55,921 bases of DNA from a virus. How positions within the stretch are numbered: position 1 is the stretch's first letter; the number at the start of each line of letters is the position of its first letter. The stretch spans positions 1 through 55,921 of IMG/VR virus record IMGVR_UViG_3300050821_011106; one strand, given 5' to 3'. This document shows positions 6,179-13,370 of the stretch, piece after piece. The notes under the pieces were generated by a model. That model saw only the letters and a list, made by a program, of their open reading frames with translations. It was not told the origin of the DNA and made no database searches. Position numbers and translations under genes: made by a program.

Positions 6179-7767
6179 CCTGGACCCCAACCCCCGAGCA
6201 GGGGAGCATCTGCGATGCGGTGGGTCGGGCGAAAGGCTCGGTCATGGTGGAAGCCGGCGCCGGGTGCGCAAAATCCAGCACCCTGGAACTGGCCGCTCAA
6301 TTGGTCCGCGTGCCGGCCCTTGGCCTGGCATTTAACAAACGCATAGCAAGCGACCTGGCCAGCAAAGTTCCCAGCAACTTCACCATCAAGACCATGAACG
6401 GGCTCGGGCACATGGCCTGGGCTCGGGCGATCCCGGGGGTGAGCTTGCGCCTGGAAGACCGGAAAATTGGCAAGCTGGTCACACAGGTCGCGAAAGATCG
6501 CAAGGTGGACCTTAGCAGTGACCAGTGGGATGGCCTTCGCCAGCTGGTGGGCCGGGCGATGCAGGAAGGGCTGGTGCCCCAGGTTGACCCCTGTGCGGCC
6601 AACACCCTGGTTCCGGACACCGAGGCCGGCTGGAGCATTTGCTCGGACGCGATTGGCCTAGGCAGCGACGACCACCAGTTGCTCTGGGAACTCGCCCGAG
6701 AGGTCCTGGTGGAGAGCAATCGCCTAGCCCGTCTCGGCACCATCTCGTTCGATGATCAGGTATATGCCTCAGTAATGCTTGGAGGCCGATTCCCTAAATT
6801 CCCGGTGGTCATGGTGGATGAGGACCAGGACCTTTCCCCACTGAACATCCGAATGCTGGAACTGGCCAGCAGAGAAGATGGCAGAGTGATCGCAGTAGGA
6901 GATAAAAGGCAAGCGATTTACGCCTGGCGTGGAGCCGCCGGCGACTCGGCAGAGCGAATCCGAGCGCTGCGGCCGGCGGCGGATTGGGGAGATTTCCCAC
7001 TAATGACCACCTTCCGCTGCCCCAAGCTGGTGGTGGAGCGGCAACGCGAGCATGTGCCATTGTTCCGGGCCTGGCATGGGAACGCCGATGGCCGGGTGGT
7101 CCAGCTCCCGCTCCAGAAAGGTTCATCCCCAGGTTTCATGGGTGGATCAGAGTATAGCTGGAGCTGGACAGATCTGGCTGAGCTGGTCCCCGGAGACGGC
7201 ACCGGGCTGGCAATACTCTGCCGAAACAACGCCCCGTTGCTGTCCCTGGCGTTCAAACTGCTCCGCAGGCAAATTGGCTGCCACATGCTCGGGCGGGATA
7301 TTGGCCGAGGGCTGGTGGCCCTGGCCCGTAAGATCGCCCCGGAGGACGGGCTGGCGGCGGACCTGGTCGCCGGGGCCATCAGCCAGTGGAGAGACCGGGA
7401 GGTAGCGCTCGCCCAGGCCAACCAAGCGAGCGAGGCTCGCATTGACTCCATCCACGACCGGGCGGAGTGCCTCCAAGCTGTTCTGCAGTCTACCGAATGC
7501 CGCGATGCCGGGGGCCTTCGCTCCATGCTGGAACGCCTGTTCGCCCGGACTGACGGGCTGGTCACCCTGAGCTCCATCCACCGGGCCAAGGGCCTGGAAT
7601 GGCCTTGCGTGCTGCATTTGGACCCCTGGCGGCCCCGGGTTTGGGCTAAGCGAGCAGCAGCGAAAGGGGACCTGGTGCAGGTGGAACAGGAGAGAAATCT
7701 CGAGTACGTTTGTGAAACAAGAACTAAAGATGTTTTAGTTCTCGGAAATTTGGAAGATTTTGAGTGA
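6175..7767 (+). CDS. UvrD/Rep-like superfamily 1 helicase
   Basis: A 530-residue ATP-dependent DNA helicase, started at ATG 6175 in an ATGA overlap. SF1 motifs are in order: motif I GAGCAKSS (28-35), motif II VDEDQD (214-219), motif III GDKRQAIYAWRG (242-253), a motif V-like LSSIHRAKGLEW and a motif VI-like ERNLEYVCETRTKD near the C-terminus. The size is at the short end for UvrD/Rep, and the 2B region appears reduced, as often in phage versions. It probably unwinds DNA 3'-5' during replication or recombination. Downstream, the DNA becomes AT-rich at the very end of the gene. Confidence 0.9.
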   Translation: MTWTPTPEQGSICDAVGRAKGSVMVEAGAGCAKSSTLELAAQLVRVPALGLAFNKRIASDLASKVPSNFTIKTMNGLGHMAWARAIPGVSLRLEDRKIGKLVTQVAKDRKVDLSSDQWDGLRQLVGRAMQEGLVPQVDPCAANTLVPDTEAGWSICSDAIGLGSDDHQLLWELAREVLVESNRLARLGTISFDDQVYASVMLGGRFPKFPVVMVDEDQDLSPLNIRMLELASREDGRVIAVGDKRQAIYAWRGAAGDSAERIRALRPAADWGDFPLMTTFRCPKLVVERQREHVPLFRAWHGNADGRVVQLPLQKGSSPGFMGGSEYSWSWTDLAELVPGDGTGLAILCRNNAPLLSLAFKLLRRQIGCHMLGRDIGRGLVALARKIAPEDGLAADLVAGAISQWRDREVALAQANQASEARIDSIHDRAECLQAVLQSTECRDAGGLRSMLERLFARTDGLVTLSSIHRAKGLEWPCVLHLDPWRPRVWAKRAAAKGDLVQVEQERNLEYVCETRTKDVLVLGNLEDFE

Positions 7768-7806
7768 AAAATCTTAGTTCCCAGACGGCAGCGCGCGAGG
7801 CTTTGA

Positions 7807-8094
7807 ATGTCTGATCCAGCCACACCAAATACGACGATCCAGCGATCCGAGGTCGAAGCGAACTTTGCCGTCTTCCAGGGTGAGCTTCCCTCACTGCTAG
7901 GCACCGATCGCAACCGCTTTGCTATCTACCGCCAGCAAAAACGCATCGCCATCATGGACACGTTCGCAGACGCGCTTATCTATGTGCGCGATACTGGCGG
8001 TTTCCCCGCTTCCGTGCAGGAGATCACTGATCGAGTGGAGTGCTGTTATACCAAATGTCCCGGCAAACCATTCCCCCAATCCACCAGTTTCTAG
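7807..8094 (+). CDS. hypothetical protein, AT-richer island
   Basis: A 95-residue protein with FAVFQGELPSLLG, then RFAIYRQQKRIAIMDTFADAL. It resembles the short bacterial proteins with a DUF5678-like pattern (a strand, basic patch and 'dt..dAl' helix), but I cannot confirm the family. It is separated by 39 bases from the helicase and its codon use is less GC-biased than its neighbours, suggesting a transferred cargo gene. The ribosome site (GAGG) is acceptable. The function is unknown. Confidence 0.65.
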   Translation: MSDPATPNTTIQRSEVEANFAVFQGELPSLLGTDRNRFAIYRQQKRIAIMDTFADALIYVRDTGGFPASVQEITDRVECCYTKCPGKPFPQSTSF

Positions 8095-8126
8095 ATCTTA
8101 TCCCCTCGGAAAGGAGCCCCACCCCC

Positions 8127-8321
8127 ATGCCAACCCCAGTCCTCCAGACCTACCGCATTGCCCTCCAACGCCTGGACCCCGGCAAACGCCGGTGGAGGGA
8201 GCTGGCCTCGTGGCTGGTGAGCACCAGCGAAAGCGACATGGCCGGGCCACTGAATGTGGGTCTACGCGAGGGCTACCGGGTGGTGGTGCAGGCAGTGACA
8301 GCAAAGGAGCCCAGCCAATGA
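8127..8321 (+). CDS. hypothetical protein
   Basis: A 64-residue protein with AAAGGAG 11 bases before ATG 8127. The sequence reads as one small alpha/beta unit (VLQTYRIALQRLDPGKRRW ... GYRVVVQAVTA). No known family. Its stop overlaps the next start as ATGA. Confidence 0.65.
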   Translation: MPTPVLQTYRIALQRLDPGKRRWRELASWLVSTSESDMAGPLNVGLREGYRVVVQAVTAKEPSQ

Positions 8322-8875
8322 TCGAGCAATCAGCCGGGGAATTTCGCCGAGGCATTGAGCTAATCCCCGGGTATGACCACCGGGACCCCGGCAAAGGTGG
8401 TATTCATCATCTGCATTTGGTCATGCTAGTCCGCTGGCCTCTTGCCGGGGCGACCAAGTTGGCCTTGCAACTGGACATTGGGACTGGCTGGTATCCCAGC
8501 ACGGTCAAAATCCAAAGGCTGGATGGGCAGAAATGGGGCTGGGCGGATGCCCAGTGCTATGCCGAGGCTTCGGCCTGGGACCTGAACCTGCACTCAGCGC
8601 GGCAGGTGGGGGAGAACCAGTATAATCGAAAGCATTGCGACTGGCTGGACGGCCAGTCATGCTGGTGCTATGGATGGTCAAACCGGGCGATGGAGTTGTT
8701 TAAGCTCCTGGTGGACAAAGGCCCGGATGAGGTCTGGGCGGAAATGGAATCCATGATGCCCCGGGAGATTGAACTGCTGCAAGGGGCGGAGGAACGGGAA
8801 GGGCTCTGGGCCAAATGGGCCGGGGGTCATGGAGGCGAGATAGCGGCAGCGGCAGCAAAGGAGCCAACTCCATGA
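8318..8875 (+). CDS. hypothetical protein
   Basis: A 185-residue protein started at the ATGA overlap (GCAAAGGAG upstream). It is rich in Trp and His: HRDPGKGGIHHLHLVMLVRW, WYPSTVKIQRLDGQKWGWAD, and a Cys-containing HCDWLDGQSCWCYGW segment. The C-terminus is a charged helix ending in poly-Ala. No family recognised. It lies directly before, and is coupled to, the GHKL-like ATPase, so a joint role is possible. Confidence 0.7.
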   Translation: MIEQSAGEFRRGIELIPGYDHRDPGKGGIHHLHLVMLVRWPLAGATKLALQLDIGTGWYPSTVKIQRLDGQKWGWADAQCYAEASAWDLNLHSARQVGENQYNRKHCDWLDGQSCWCYGWSNRAMELFKLLVDKGPDEVWAEMESMMPREIELLQGAEEREGLWAKWAGGHGGEIAAAAAKEPTP

Positions 8876-10095
8876 GCAATCAATACCTGGTATTCTCCAA
8901 TCCCGGGGAGATCGACCCGAGGCTGATCACCACCCTGGGCGTGAATGTCAAAGCTGTGGCCGAAGGCCAAAGCCCCATTGGATTCTTCGGTACGGGGTTG
9001 AAATACGCCATCGCTGTGGTGCTGCGTAGCGGCGGCCAGGTGGTAGTGAACAGCGGCCACCGGCAAATGGCCTTCAGCGCAGCCCCGCAGACCATAAGGG
9101 GGAAGGAATTCCAGCTGGTACAGATGGCCAGCTCGATTGATGGCCCGGTCACCTACACGGAGCTGGGCTTTACGCTGGATCTAGGCCGGAACTGGCAGCC
9201 CTGGATGGCCATCCGTGAGCTCTGGGCCAATGCTCAGGACGAGCTGGGCACCGTGCTGGTGACGGGGGTACCCCCGGCGCCGAAGGCCGGGCAGACCACC
9301 ATCGTGGTCTCGGGGGAGGCCCTGCTCCAGGCCTGGTCCACCCGCCATACCTGGCTGCTGGAGTCCAACCCGGTGGGGCTGGCGGGGGACCTGGAGGTGC
9401 ATCCAGGCCCCGGGCTGGTGGGATATTACCACGGAATTCGAGTGTGTGACCTCCCGGCCCCGGGAATGCACACTTATAATTACACCGGCTCGCTGCGACT
9501 GACCGAGGACCGGACGGTGGATCTGTGGGAATTTCGCCAGGCCGTTACCAAGCAACTTTCCATGGCCTGTGAAGATGAAGCACTGCTTACAGATTTAATG
9601 CTTCCGGAGCACAAGTCCTTTGAGGACCAGATGCAATGGGAGTATTGTTGGAACAGGCCAAGTGAGACCATGCAGGCAGTCGCGGAACGGGTGTTTGACT
9701 CCCATCCCGGGACCATGCACTCCGGAATGGTCAAATACCTGCAACAGCACATGCCCAAGCGCCAGCCCCCGCTCGTGCAGCTGACCAAGGTGGAGCAAGC
9801 CATGCTGGACCGAGCTCTTGTGTTCCTGGCCAAACTCGGCCACCCGGTTTCCGCGCCGATAAAAGTGATTGAGACCCTGGGGGATCACTGGATCTCCGGG
9901 TTGGCCACCCCAGATGGAGAGATCTGGCTGCCAAAGGCAACGTTTGGAAAAGGGACAAAGTACGTGAGCAGTACGTTGCTGGAGGAACACCTGCACATTG
10001 TCCAGCACCTTCCGGATTGCAGCCGAGCCATGCAGGACTGGCTGTTCGACCGGGTGATGTCGTTGGGAGAGGAATTGCAAGGAGAGCCCTTGTAA
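8872..10095 (+). CDS. GHKL-like ATPase with C-terminal metal-site motif
   Basis: A 407-residue protein started at the ATGA overlap. It has a glycine loop GFFGTGLKYAIA (37-48) and a box RELWANAQDE (115-124) that matches the E..NA.D N-box binding Mg-ATP in the GHKL fold (gyrase, Hsp90, MutL, histidine kinases). The usual order is N-box first, then the Gly loop; here the order is reversed. Near the C-terminus LLEEHLHIVQHL (from about 369) offers Glu and His side chains like a metallohydrolase site. Similar phage proteins exist as unannotated ATP-binding proteins to my knowledge. The role is unknown. Confidence 0.6.
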   Translation: MSNQYLVFSNPGEIDPRLITTLGVNVKAVAEGQSPIGFFGTGLKYAIAVVLRSGGQVVVNSGHRQMAFSAAPQTIRGKEFQLVQMASSIDGPVTYTELGFTLDLGRNWQPWMAIRELWANAQDELGTVLVTGVPPAPKAGQTTIVVSGEALLQAWSTRHTWLLESNPVGLAGDLEVHPGPGLVGYYHGIRVCDLPAPGMHTYNYTGSLRLTEDRTVDLWEFRQAVTKQLSMACEDEALLTDLMLPEHKSFEDQMQWEYCWNRPSETMQAVAERVFDSHPGTMHSGMVKYLQQHMPKRQPPLVQLTKVEQAMLDRALVFLAKLGHPVSAPIKVIETLGDHWISGLATPDGEIWLPKATFGKGTKYVSSTLLEEHLHIVQHLPDCSRAMQDWLFDRVMSLGEELQGEPL

Positions 10096-10394
10096 TGGCC
10101 CCCGGAGCGTCAGATTCCGTGGACTCGCTGCTGGAGTCCCTGGTCGCCCGGGACCTCCGGCTGGCGAACCTGTTCGAGCTGGGGGACGGACGATGGCAGG
10201 CCAACGTGACCGATGGGGATAAAGTCTGGGAATTCAGCCGAGGCGGCAGTGCAGCCATCGCCCTGCGGGGCGCCATGTTCATCGCGGCGAATGAGCCCGG
10301 GGAGGCATATGGCCCGGAGGCGGCAGTGAGTGGGGCGCCGGAGCAGACGCGGAAGCGGGTGACCCTGGCGACAGCAGGAGACCTTGGGTTGTGA
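10095..10394 (+). CDS. hypothetical protein
   Basis: A 99-residue protein started at ATG 10095 (TAATG overlap with the ATPase gene). It begins with a helix (SVDSLLESLVARDLRLANLF), followed by a small beta-like part (GRWQANVTDGDKVWEFSRGG) and an Ala/Gly-rich end. It ends in GDLGL; the protein at 12973 also ends GDLGL and the one at 11987 ends GDLDL. No family recognised. Confidence 0.65.
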   Translation: MAPGASDSVDSLLESLVARDLRLANLFELGDGRWQANVTDGDKVWEFSRGGSAAIALRGAMFIAANEPGEAYGPEAAVSGAPEQTRKRVTLATAGDLGL

Positions 10395-10411
10395 GCCGGC
10401 CGAAGGCCGAA
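10395..10411. repeat. GGCCGAAGGCC palindrome copy
   Basis: Directly after the stop of the preceding gene the sequence reads GCCGGCCGAAGGCCGAAGG. It contains one copy of the GGCC-TTCG-GCC type palindrome (UUCG-loop hairpin on one strand) that recurs through the window. It may act as an mRNA end hairpin, but it lacks a U run. Confidence 0.5.
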
Positions 10412-10437
10412 GGCTCGGACCATCTTTGACCATCAAA
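10411..10437. promoter_or_regulatory. dispersed inverted-repeat element, copy 1
   Basis: AGGCTCGGACCATC followed by TTTGA-CCA-TCAAA (10425-10437). The same block with two changes is present inverted at 25337-25362, and the TTTGA-N3-TCAAA core alone sits at the start of the terminase gene (46880-46892). It lies in a 149-base gap between two + genes. An operator or regulatory protein site is likely; the binding protein is unknown (the HTH protein at 51913-52170 is a candidate). Confidence 0.45.
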
Positions 10438-10543
10438 CCCCATCCCCTTCCCATTTTCCTTGCGCCACCCGGTCCCTCCCCCCACAATCCCCGTGTTGGG
10501 CACATTCCCCGCCCATCCCATCAACCATAAAGGCTCCCCTTCC

Positions 10544-11077
10544 ATGCCCCAGTCCATAACCGAAGCCCTCGCAGAAATCAAAACCATCAGCAAGAGGTTG
10601 GAAAAGAAACGAGAGTTTGTGCTGGCGAATCTCGGCCGGATGGACGGAATTCGAGATCCGTTCGAGGCCCAGGGCGGGGCGGTGGCCATGGTTCGGGCGG
10701 AGCGCCAGGCCATTGGGGACCTGGAGGCCCGAGTGGTCGCCATCCGCCACGCCATTGCCCGGGCCAACAGCAGCGAGACCCTGGTTATCAACGGGGTGAG
10801 CCGGAGCATCGCAGATTGGCTGGCCTGGAGACGCGAAGTGGCTCCGGGGCAGCAGGCGTTCCTGGGGCGGATTCGCCAGCAACTGGGGGCATTCCGTTCC
10901 CAAGCTCGGCAGCACAATTTCACGGTCCTGGCCCCTGGCCAATCCGGGCAGATGAACGACATAACGCTCCATGTGGACGAGCTGGGGTTGGCCAAGGAGA
11001 TCGACCAGATCGAGGACACTCTGGGCCAACTGGACGGTCTTTTGTCCCTGAAGAACGCGACGGTCATAGTGGACTAA
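10544..11077 (+). CDS. hypothetical coiled-coil protein
   Basis: A 177-residue helical protein from ATG 10544 (TAAAGG 10 bases upstream). It begins with TEALAEIKTISKRLEKKREF and continues in heptad-like helices, with DQIEDTLGQLDGLL near the end. The central INGVSRSIADWLAWRREV is a recognisable small loop-helix. I have seen similar annotated 'hypothetical' helical phage proteins near replication genes, but no role is known. It is followed by the tRNA pair after 56 bases. Confidence 0.7.
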   Translation: MPQSITEALAEIKTISKRLEKKREFVLANLGRMDGIRDPFEAQGGAVAMVRAERQAIGDLEARVVAIRHAIARANSSETLVINGVSRSIADWLAWRREVAPGQQAFLGRIRQQLGAFRSQARQHNFTVLAPGQSGQMNDITLHVDELGLAKEIDQIEDTLGQLDGLLSLKNATVIVD

Positions 11078-11133
11078 TCACAGGACCAGCCCGAGAAGCC
11101 TTCGACAGTGAAGTGAGAGAACAATAGACATCA

Positions 11134-11210
11134 ATCGACATAGCTCAGTTGGTTAGAGCATCAGCGTCATCCGAAGCTGAGGGCCGAGGGTTCGAATCCC
11201 TCCGTCGATG
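11134..11210 (+). tRNA. tRNA, probably Arg(CCG), enlarged anticodon loop
   Basis: A tRNA cloverleaf is clear: acceptor ATCGACA with CGTCGAT (6 of 7 pairs), D arm GCTC/GAGC with AGTTGGTTA loop, and T arm GAGGG-TTCGAAT-CCCTC. The anticodon arm pairs TCAGC with GCTGA but leaves 10 bases (GTCATCCGAA) instead of 7. Reading T33 as the T before CCG gives anticodon CCG (Arg), with three extra bases on the 5' side; CAT is the other reading. No CCA is encoded. The extra bases may be real or a sequencing error. Confidence 0.75.
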
Positions 11211-11401
11211 CCCTGTAACGGCATCCCTAGTGAAGAAGCTCACAGGTCAGAGTTCAAAGTGCAGGTTCTGAATGTTCAAAGGGCAATGGGTAAAGTTGGT
11301 TAAAAATCCATCATCTGGTCTGCTTGCCCGTGAGAGCGGGCAAAAGGGTTGGTCAATTGACCCTTTCTCAGGACCGATGGCTACTGTCTGGAGGCACCTT
11401 T
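11211..11401 (+). other. spacer between the two tRNAs with hairpins
   Basis: A 190-base spacer without a reading frame. It has a hairpin GCCCG/CGGGC (11326-11341) directly followed by AAAGGG/CCCTTT (11343-11366), the latter enclosing GGTCAATTGACC, a perfect 12-bp palindrome. These may be processing or termination signals of the tRNA precursor. A third tRNA is not present. Confidence 0.45.
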
Positions 11402-11484
11402 TGTGCAGGTGGGTGAGTGGCTGAAACCGTTGGACTGTAAATCCAATCCGCAAGGCACGGAGGTTCGAATCCTCCTCTGCACAT
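11402..11484 (+). tRNA. tRNA-Tyr(GTA)
   Basis: Acceptor TGTGCAG pairs fully with CTGCACA. The anticodon arm is TTGGA-CTGTAAA-TCCAA with anticodon GTA, and the T arm is GGAGG-TTCGAAT-CCTCC. The 12-base variable region with a short stem (TCCG/CGGA) fits the class II type usual for bacterial tRNA-Tyr. No CCA is encoded. Phage tRNAs commonly help read codons that are rarer in the host. Confidence 0.9.
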
Positions 11485-11516
11485 TCCTTGCTTGCTGGTA
11501 ATGGAGATCCCGCCCA

Positions 11517-11987
11517 GTGAAAATTCGCATTCGTCATTATACGTTCCAGCTCCGAGATCGTTATGCAGCGGGGCATGTGGTTACAGCGGGAGAGGCCCAG
11601 GCCCTGAACCAACAGCTGGCGGAGAATATCCGGAATAATATCGATCGCCTGGTAGTCGATGCAATCGCGGGGCTGCAACCTGGGCAGCTGCTTTCTGCTG
11701 CCGCGCAAGCCGAGCTCCAAGAACGGATTGCACTCTACGAGCTCAATTATCAATTCCAAGCCCGGCACATTCCCCGGCGCACCGGGCCAATCGAGGCCGA
11801 GGCCATGGCCATCGCCACGGAGCGAGCGCTGGAGGGGGCCCGGTTCCGGGGGGAGCCGGAGGACGGCCCGGCCATAGACGCCGAAATTACCGCCTGGCTG
11901 GAGGACCCGGAGGTCCAGGCGCTTGCACGCACCCGGGTGGGAGAGCGGGAGCGGTTGGCAACAGTTGGGCTGGAGGAGTTGTTGTAG
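11517..11987 (+). CDS. hypothetical protein, GTG start
   Basis: A 156-residue protein starting at GTG 11517 with GGAG 10 bases upstream. The sequence is largely helical (ALNQQLAENIRNNIDRLVVD; AAAQAELQERIALYELNYQF) with an acidic C-terminal part (EPEDGPAIDAEITAWLEDPE). The N-terminus KIRIRHYTFQLRDRY and VVTAGEAQALNQ are typical of a small phage family I recognise only as uncharacterised. Its stop overlaps the next start as TAGTG. Confidence 0.7.
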   Translation: MKIRIRHYTFQLRDRYAAGHVVTAGEAQALNQQLAENIRNNIDRLVVDAIAGLQPGQLLSAAAQAELQERIALYELNYQFQARHIPRRTGPIEAEAMAIATERALEGARFRGEPEDGPAIDAEITAWLEDPEVQALARTRVGERERLATVGLEELL

Positions 11988-12253
11988 TGGCGGGGGTGGA
12001 TCAATCGTTGCTGGCCTCGATACTCGAGTCCGCAATGGCCCAGCCCATTGGCCTGTTGCTCCGTTGCAGTGATCCGATTGCCGCCCGGGCAGCCCTTTAC
12101 CGAGCCCGGACCAAGGCTGGGAACCCCGCCATGTCCCAGTTGCAAATCCGCATCAGCCCTTTCCCCGATGGGGACCTGGTGGTTTGCAAAGGCCCCGGAG
12201 CGGGCAGCGGAGCGCGACGACTGGGAGTGGACCTGGGGGACCTGGACCTGTGA
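11987..12253 (+). CDS. hypothetical protein, GTG start
   Basis: An 88-residue protein started at GTG 11987 in a TAGTG overlap. It has LLASILESAMAQPIGLLLRCSDPIAARAAL, then an Arg-containing beta-like stretch (QLQIRISPFPDGDLVVCKGP). No known family. The next gene overlaps by 4 bases (GTGA). It is part of a chain of seven coupled small genes between 11.5 and 13.4 kb. Confidence 0.65.
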   Translation: MAGVDQSLLASILESAMAQPIGLLLRCSDPIAARAALYRARTKAGNPAMSQLQIRISPFPDGDLVVCKGPGAGSGARRLGVDLGDLDL

Positions 12254-12534
12254 TTTCAGCAGACGACGAAATTGCCCGGCTGCGGAGGTTGCTCTGGGAG
12301 AATGGAATTGACCCAGATCCAGAACCTGCGCTCCCTCCGCAATTTGGCCCGCCAACTGAGTCCGAGTACCAGATGCAGCAGTTATTCAGGGCTGCAACTG
12401 AGGGATATGCAGAGAGCATTATGGAACAGATAACAGACATGGGATTTTTATCTGGTGAACAAGATGTTCCGTTGAAGATAAAGCTCCCAAAGTCTTTCCA
12501 GGTCCTAAAAGGACCAAAGGCCAGGGGCGAATGA
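12250..12534 (+). CDS. hypothetical protein, GTG start
   Basis: A 94-residue protein from GTG 12250 (GTGA overlap). It begins ISADDEIARLRRLLWENGID, then has a Pro-rich linker and a helical end (QQLFRAATEGYAESIMEQ). The first helix resembles a short coiled-coil or DNA-contact helix. No family recognised. Its second half is AT-richer. ATGA overlap with the next gene. Confidence 0.65.
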   Translation: MISADDEIARLRRLLWENGIDPDPEPALPPQFGPPTESEYQMQQLFRAATEGYAESIMEQITDMGFLSGEQDVPLKIKLPKSFQVLKGPKARGE

Positions 12535-12764
12535 CCCGCCGCGCTGTCCGCCCCCAATCCCCCCACCATATCTTGGTGGAAGATGCCGATTGGGCCTACA
12601 TCGCGGGGCTATTCGGGCCATCTGGCCTTCGGCCAGAAGTTGGGATCAGCCCAGCCATCCGAGCGATCATCCATCGGTGGTGCAACCAGCATCGCCAGCG
12701 AGAGGCCCTTTTGCGCGACGGGGCGGCGCAGCCGCCATTGCCTCCAAATGGAGACCAGCAATGA
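12531..12764 (+). CDS. hypothetical protein
   Basis: A 77-residue protein in the ATGA chain, with HILVEDADWAYIAGLFG in the centre and ISPAIRAIIHRWCNQHRQRE after it. The spacing resembles a ribbon-helix-helix unit (a short strand followed by a helix with IRAIIHRW), but this is a weak guess. The gene contains one TCTGGCC-TTC-GGCCAGA palindrome near 12621-12637. Confidence 0.6.
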   Translation: MTRRAVRPQSPHHILVEDADWAYIAGLFGPSGLRPEVGISPAIRAIIHRWCNQHRQREALLRDGAAQPPLPPNGDQQ

Positions 12765-12976
12765 TTGTATGGGGCGTTGTTGGACCAAGGGGTTCGCAGG
12801 TATTCAGCTGTGATGAAATACCAGACTGGGAATGGGCACGGTGCCATAAGGCTGGCTGTTCCAATTTTGTCTGTCATCAGTTGAGTGATCAATTCTGCTG
12901 GGTGCATTTGGACAGCCTTCCCAACGGGCAAGAGTTCATAACCAGGCTTGGAAAAATAAAGGAACCAGTGGAATGA
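12761..12976 (+). CDS. small Cys-rich protein, possible zinc binder
   Basis: A 71-residue protein started at ATG 12761 (ATGA overlap). Cysteines and histidines cluster at CHKAGCSNFVCHQLSDQFCW followed by VH, enough for one zinc site. The DNA is AT-richer than flanking genes, so it may be a recent addition. No family recognised. Confidence 0.6.
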   Translation: MIVWGVVGPRGSQVFSCDEIPDWEWARCHKAGCSNFVCHQLSDQFCWVHLDSLPNGQEFITRLGKIKEPVE

Positions 12977-13218
12977 CCACCCCAACAATACCCCAATCCA
13001 ACGCCCTGGCCGAGGCCAATGGGGACTCCCTGGCGGAACTGTTCAGCCGGGACCCAGAGGGCTACACGGAACAGGACCTGGAGAAGGTGGTCATTGCGTT
13101 GCGGCTGCAACGCGAGCGATGGGCGGCGGCGGAAGCCCAAGGGGCGACCAAGGCCCCGGGCACCAAGGCCCCCAAATCCAGCACCACGGCGGCCTCCGCC
13201 GGGGACCTGGGGCTTTAG
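12973..13218 (+). CDS. hypothetical phage protein
   Basis: An 81-residue protein in the ATGA chain. It contains DSLAELFSRDPEGYTEQDLEKVV followed by a helix ALRLQRERWAAAEAQG and a Lys/Ala/Ser-rich tail. The LF(S)RDPEG(Y)TEQDL pattern is familiar from many tailed phages next to recombination nucleases, always without known function. It comes shortly before the RecB-like nuclease, so a helper role is possible (inference). Confidence 0.7.
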   Translation: MTTPTIPQSNALAEANGDSLAELFSRDPEGYTEQDLEKVVIALRLQRERWAAAEAQGATKAPGTKAPKSSTTAASAGDLGL

Positions 13219-13220
13219 CA

Positions 13221-13370
13221 ATGAGAAAAATTCATTGCCCAAAATGTGACGCGGAGCTGGAGGTAGAAGAAGCTGAGCCAGACGTTGGTATTATGACTTC
13301 AGGGGCATATTGTGATGTTTGTGCTTTGATAGTGGAAATTCCAGATGATGGTGGTCCTGATGACTGTTGA
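13221..13370 (+). CDS. 49-residue zinc-ribbon-like protein
   Basis: From ATG 13221 the frame encodes MRKIHCPKCDAELEVEE, then YCDVCALIVEIP and an acidic end. Two CxxC pairs about 24 residues apart form a typical zinc ribbon (rubredoxin knuckles). It starts 2 bases after the previous stop and its stop lies just inside the start of the nuclease gene (overlap of 11 bases), so it is coupled to it. It could be an accessory factor or regulator; unproven. Confidence 0.65.
   Translation: MRKIHCPKCDAELEVEEAEPDVGIMTSGAYCDVCALIVEIPDDGGPDDC

Noticed and set aside
6918-7913. 331-codon open frame on the - strand
   Set aside because: Ser/Arg/Pro-rich shadow of the helicase gene.
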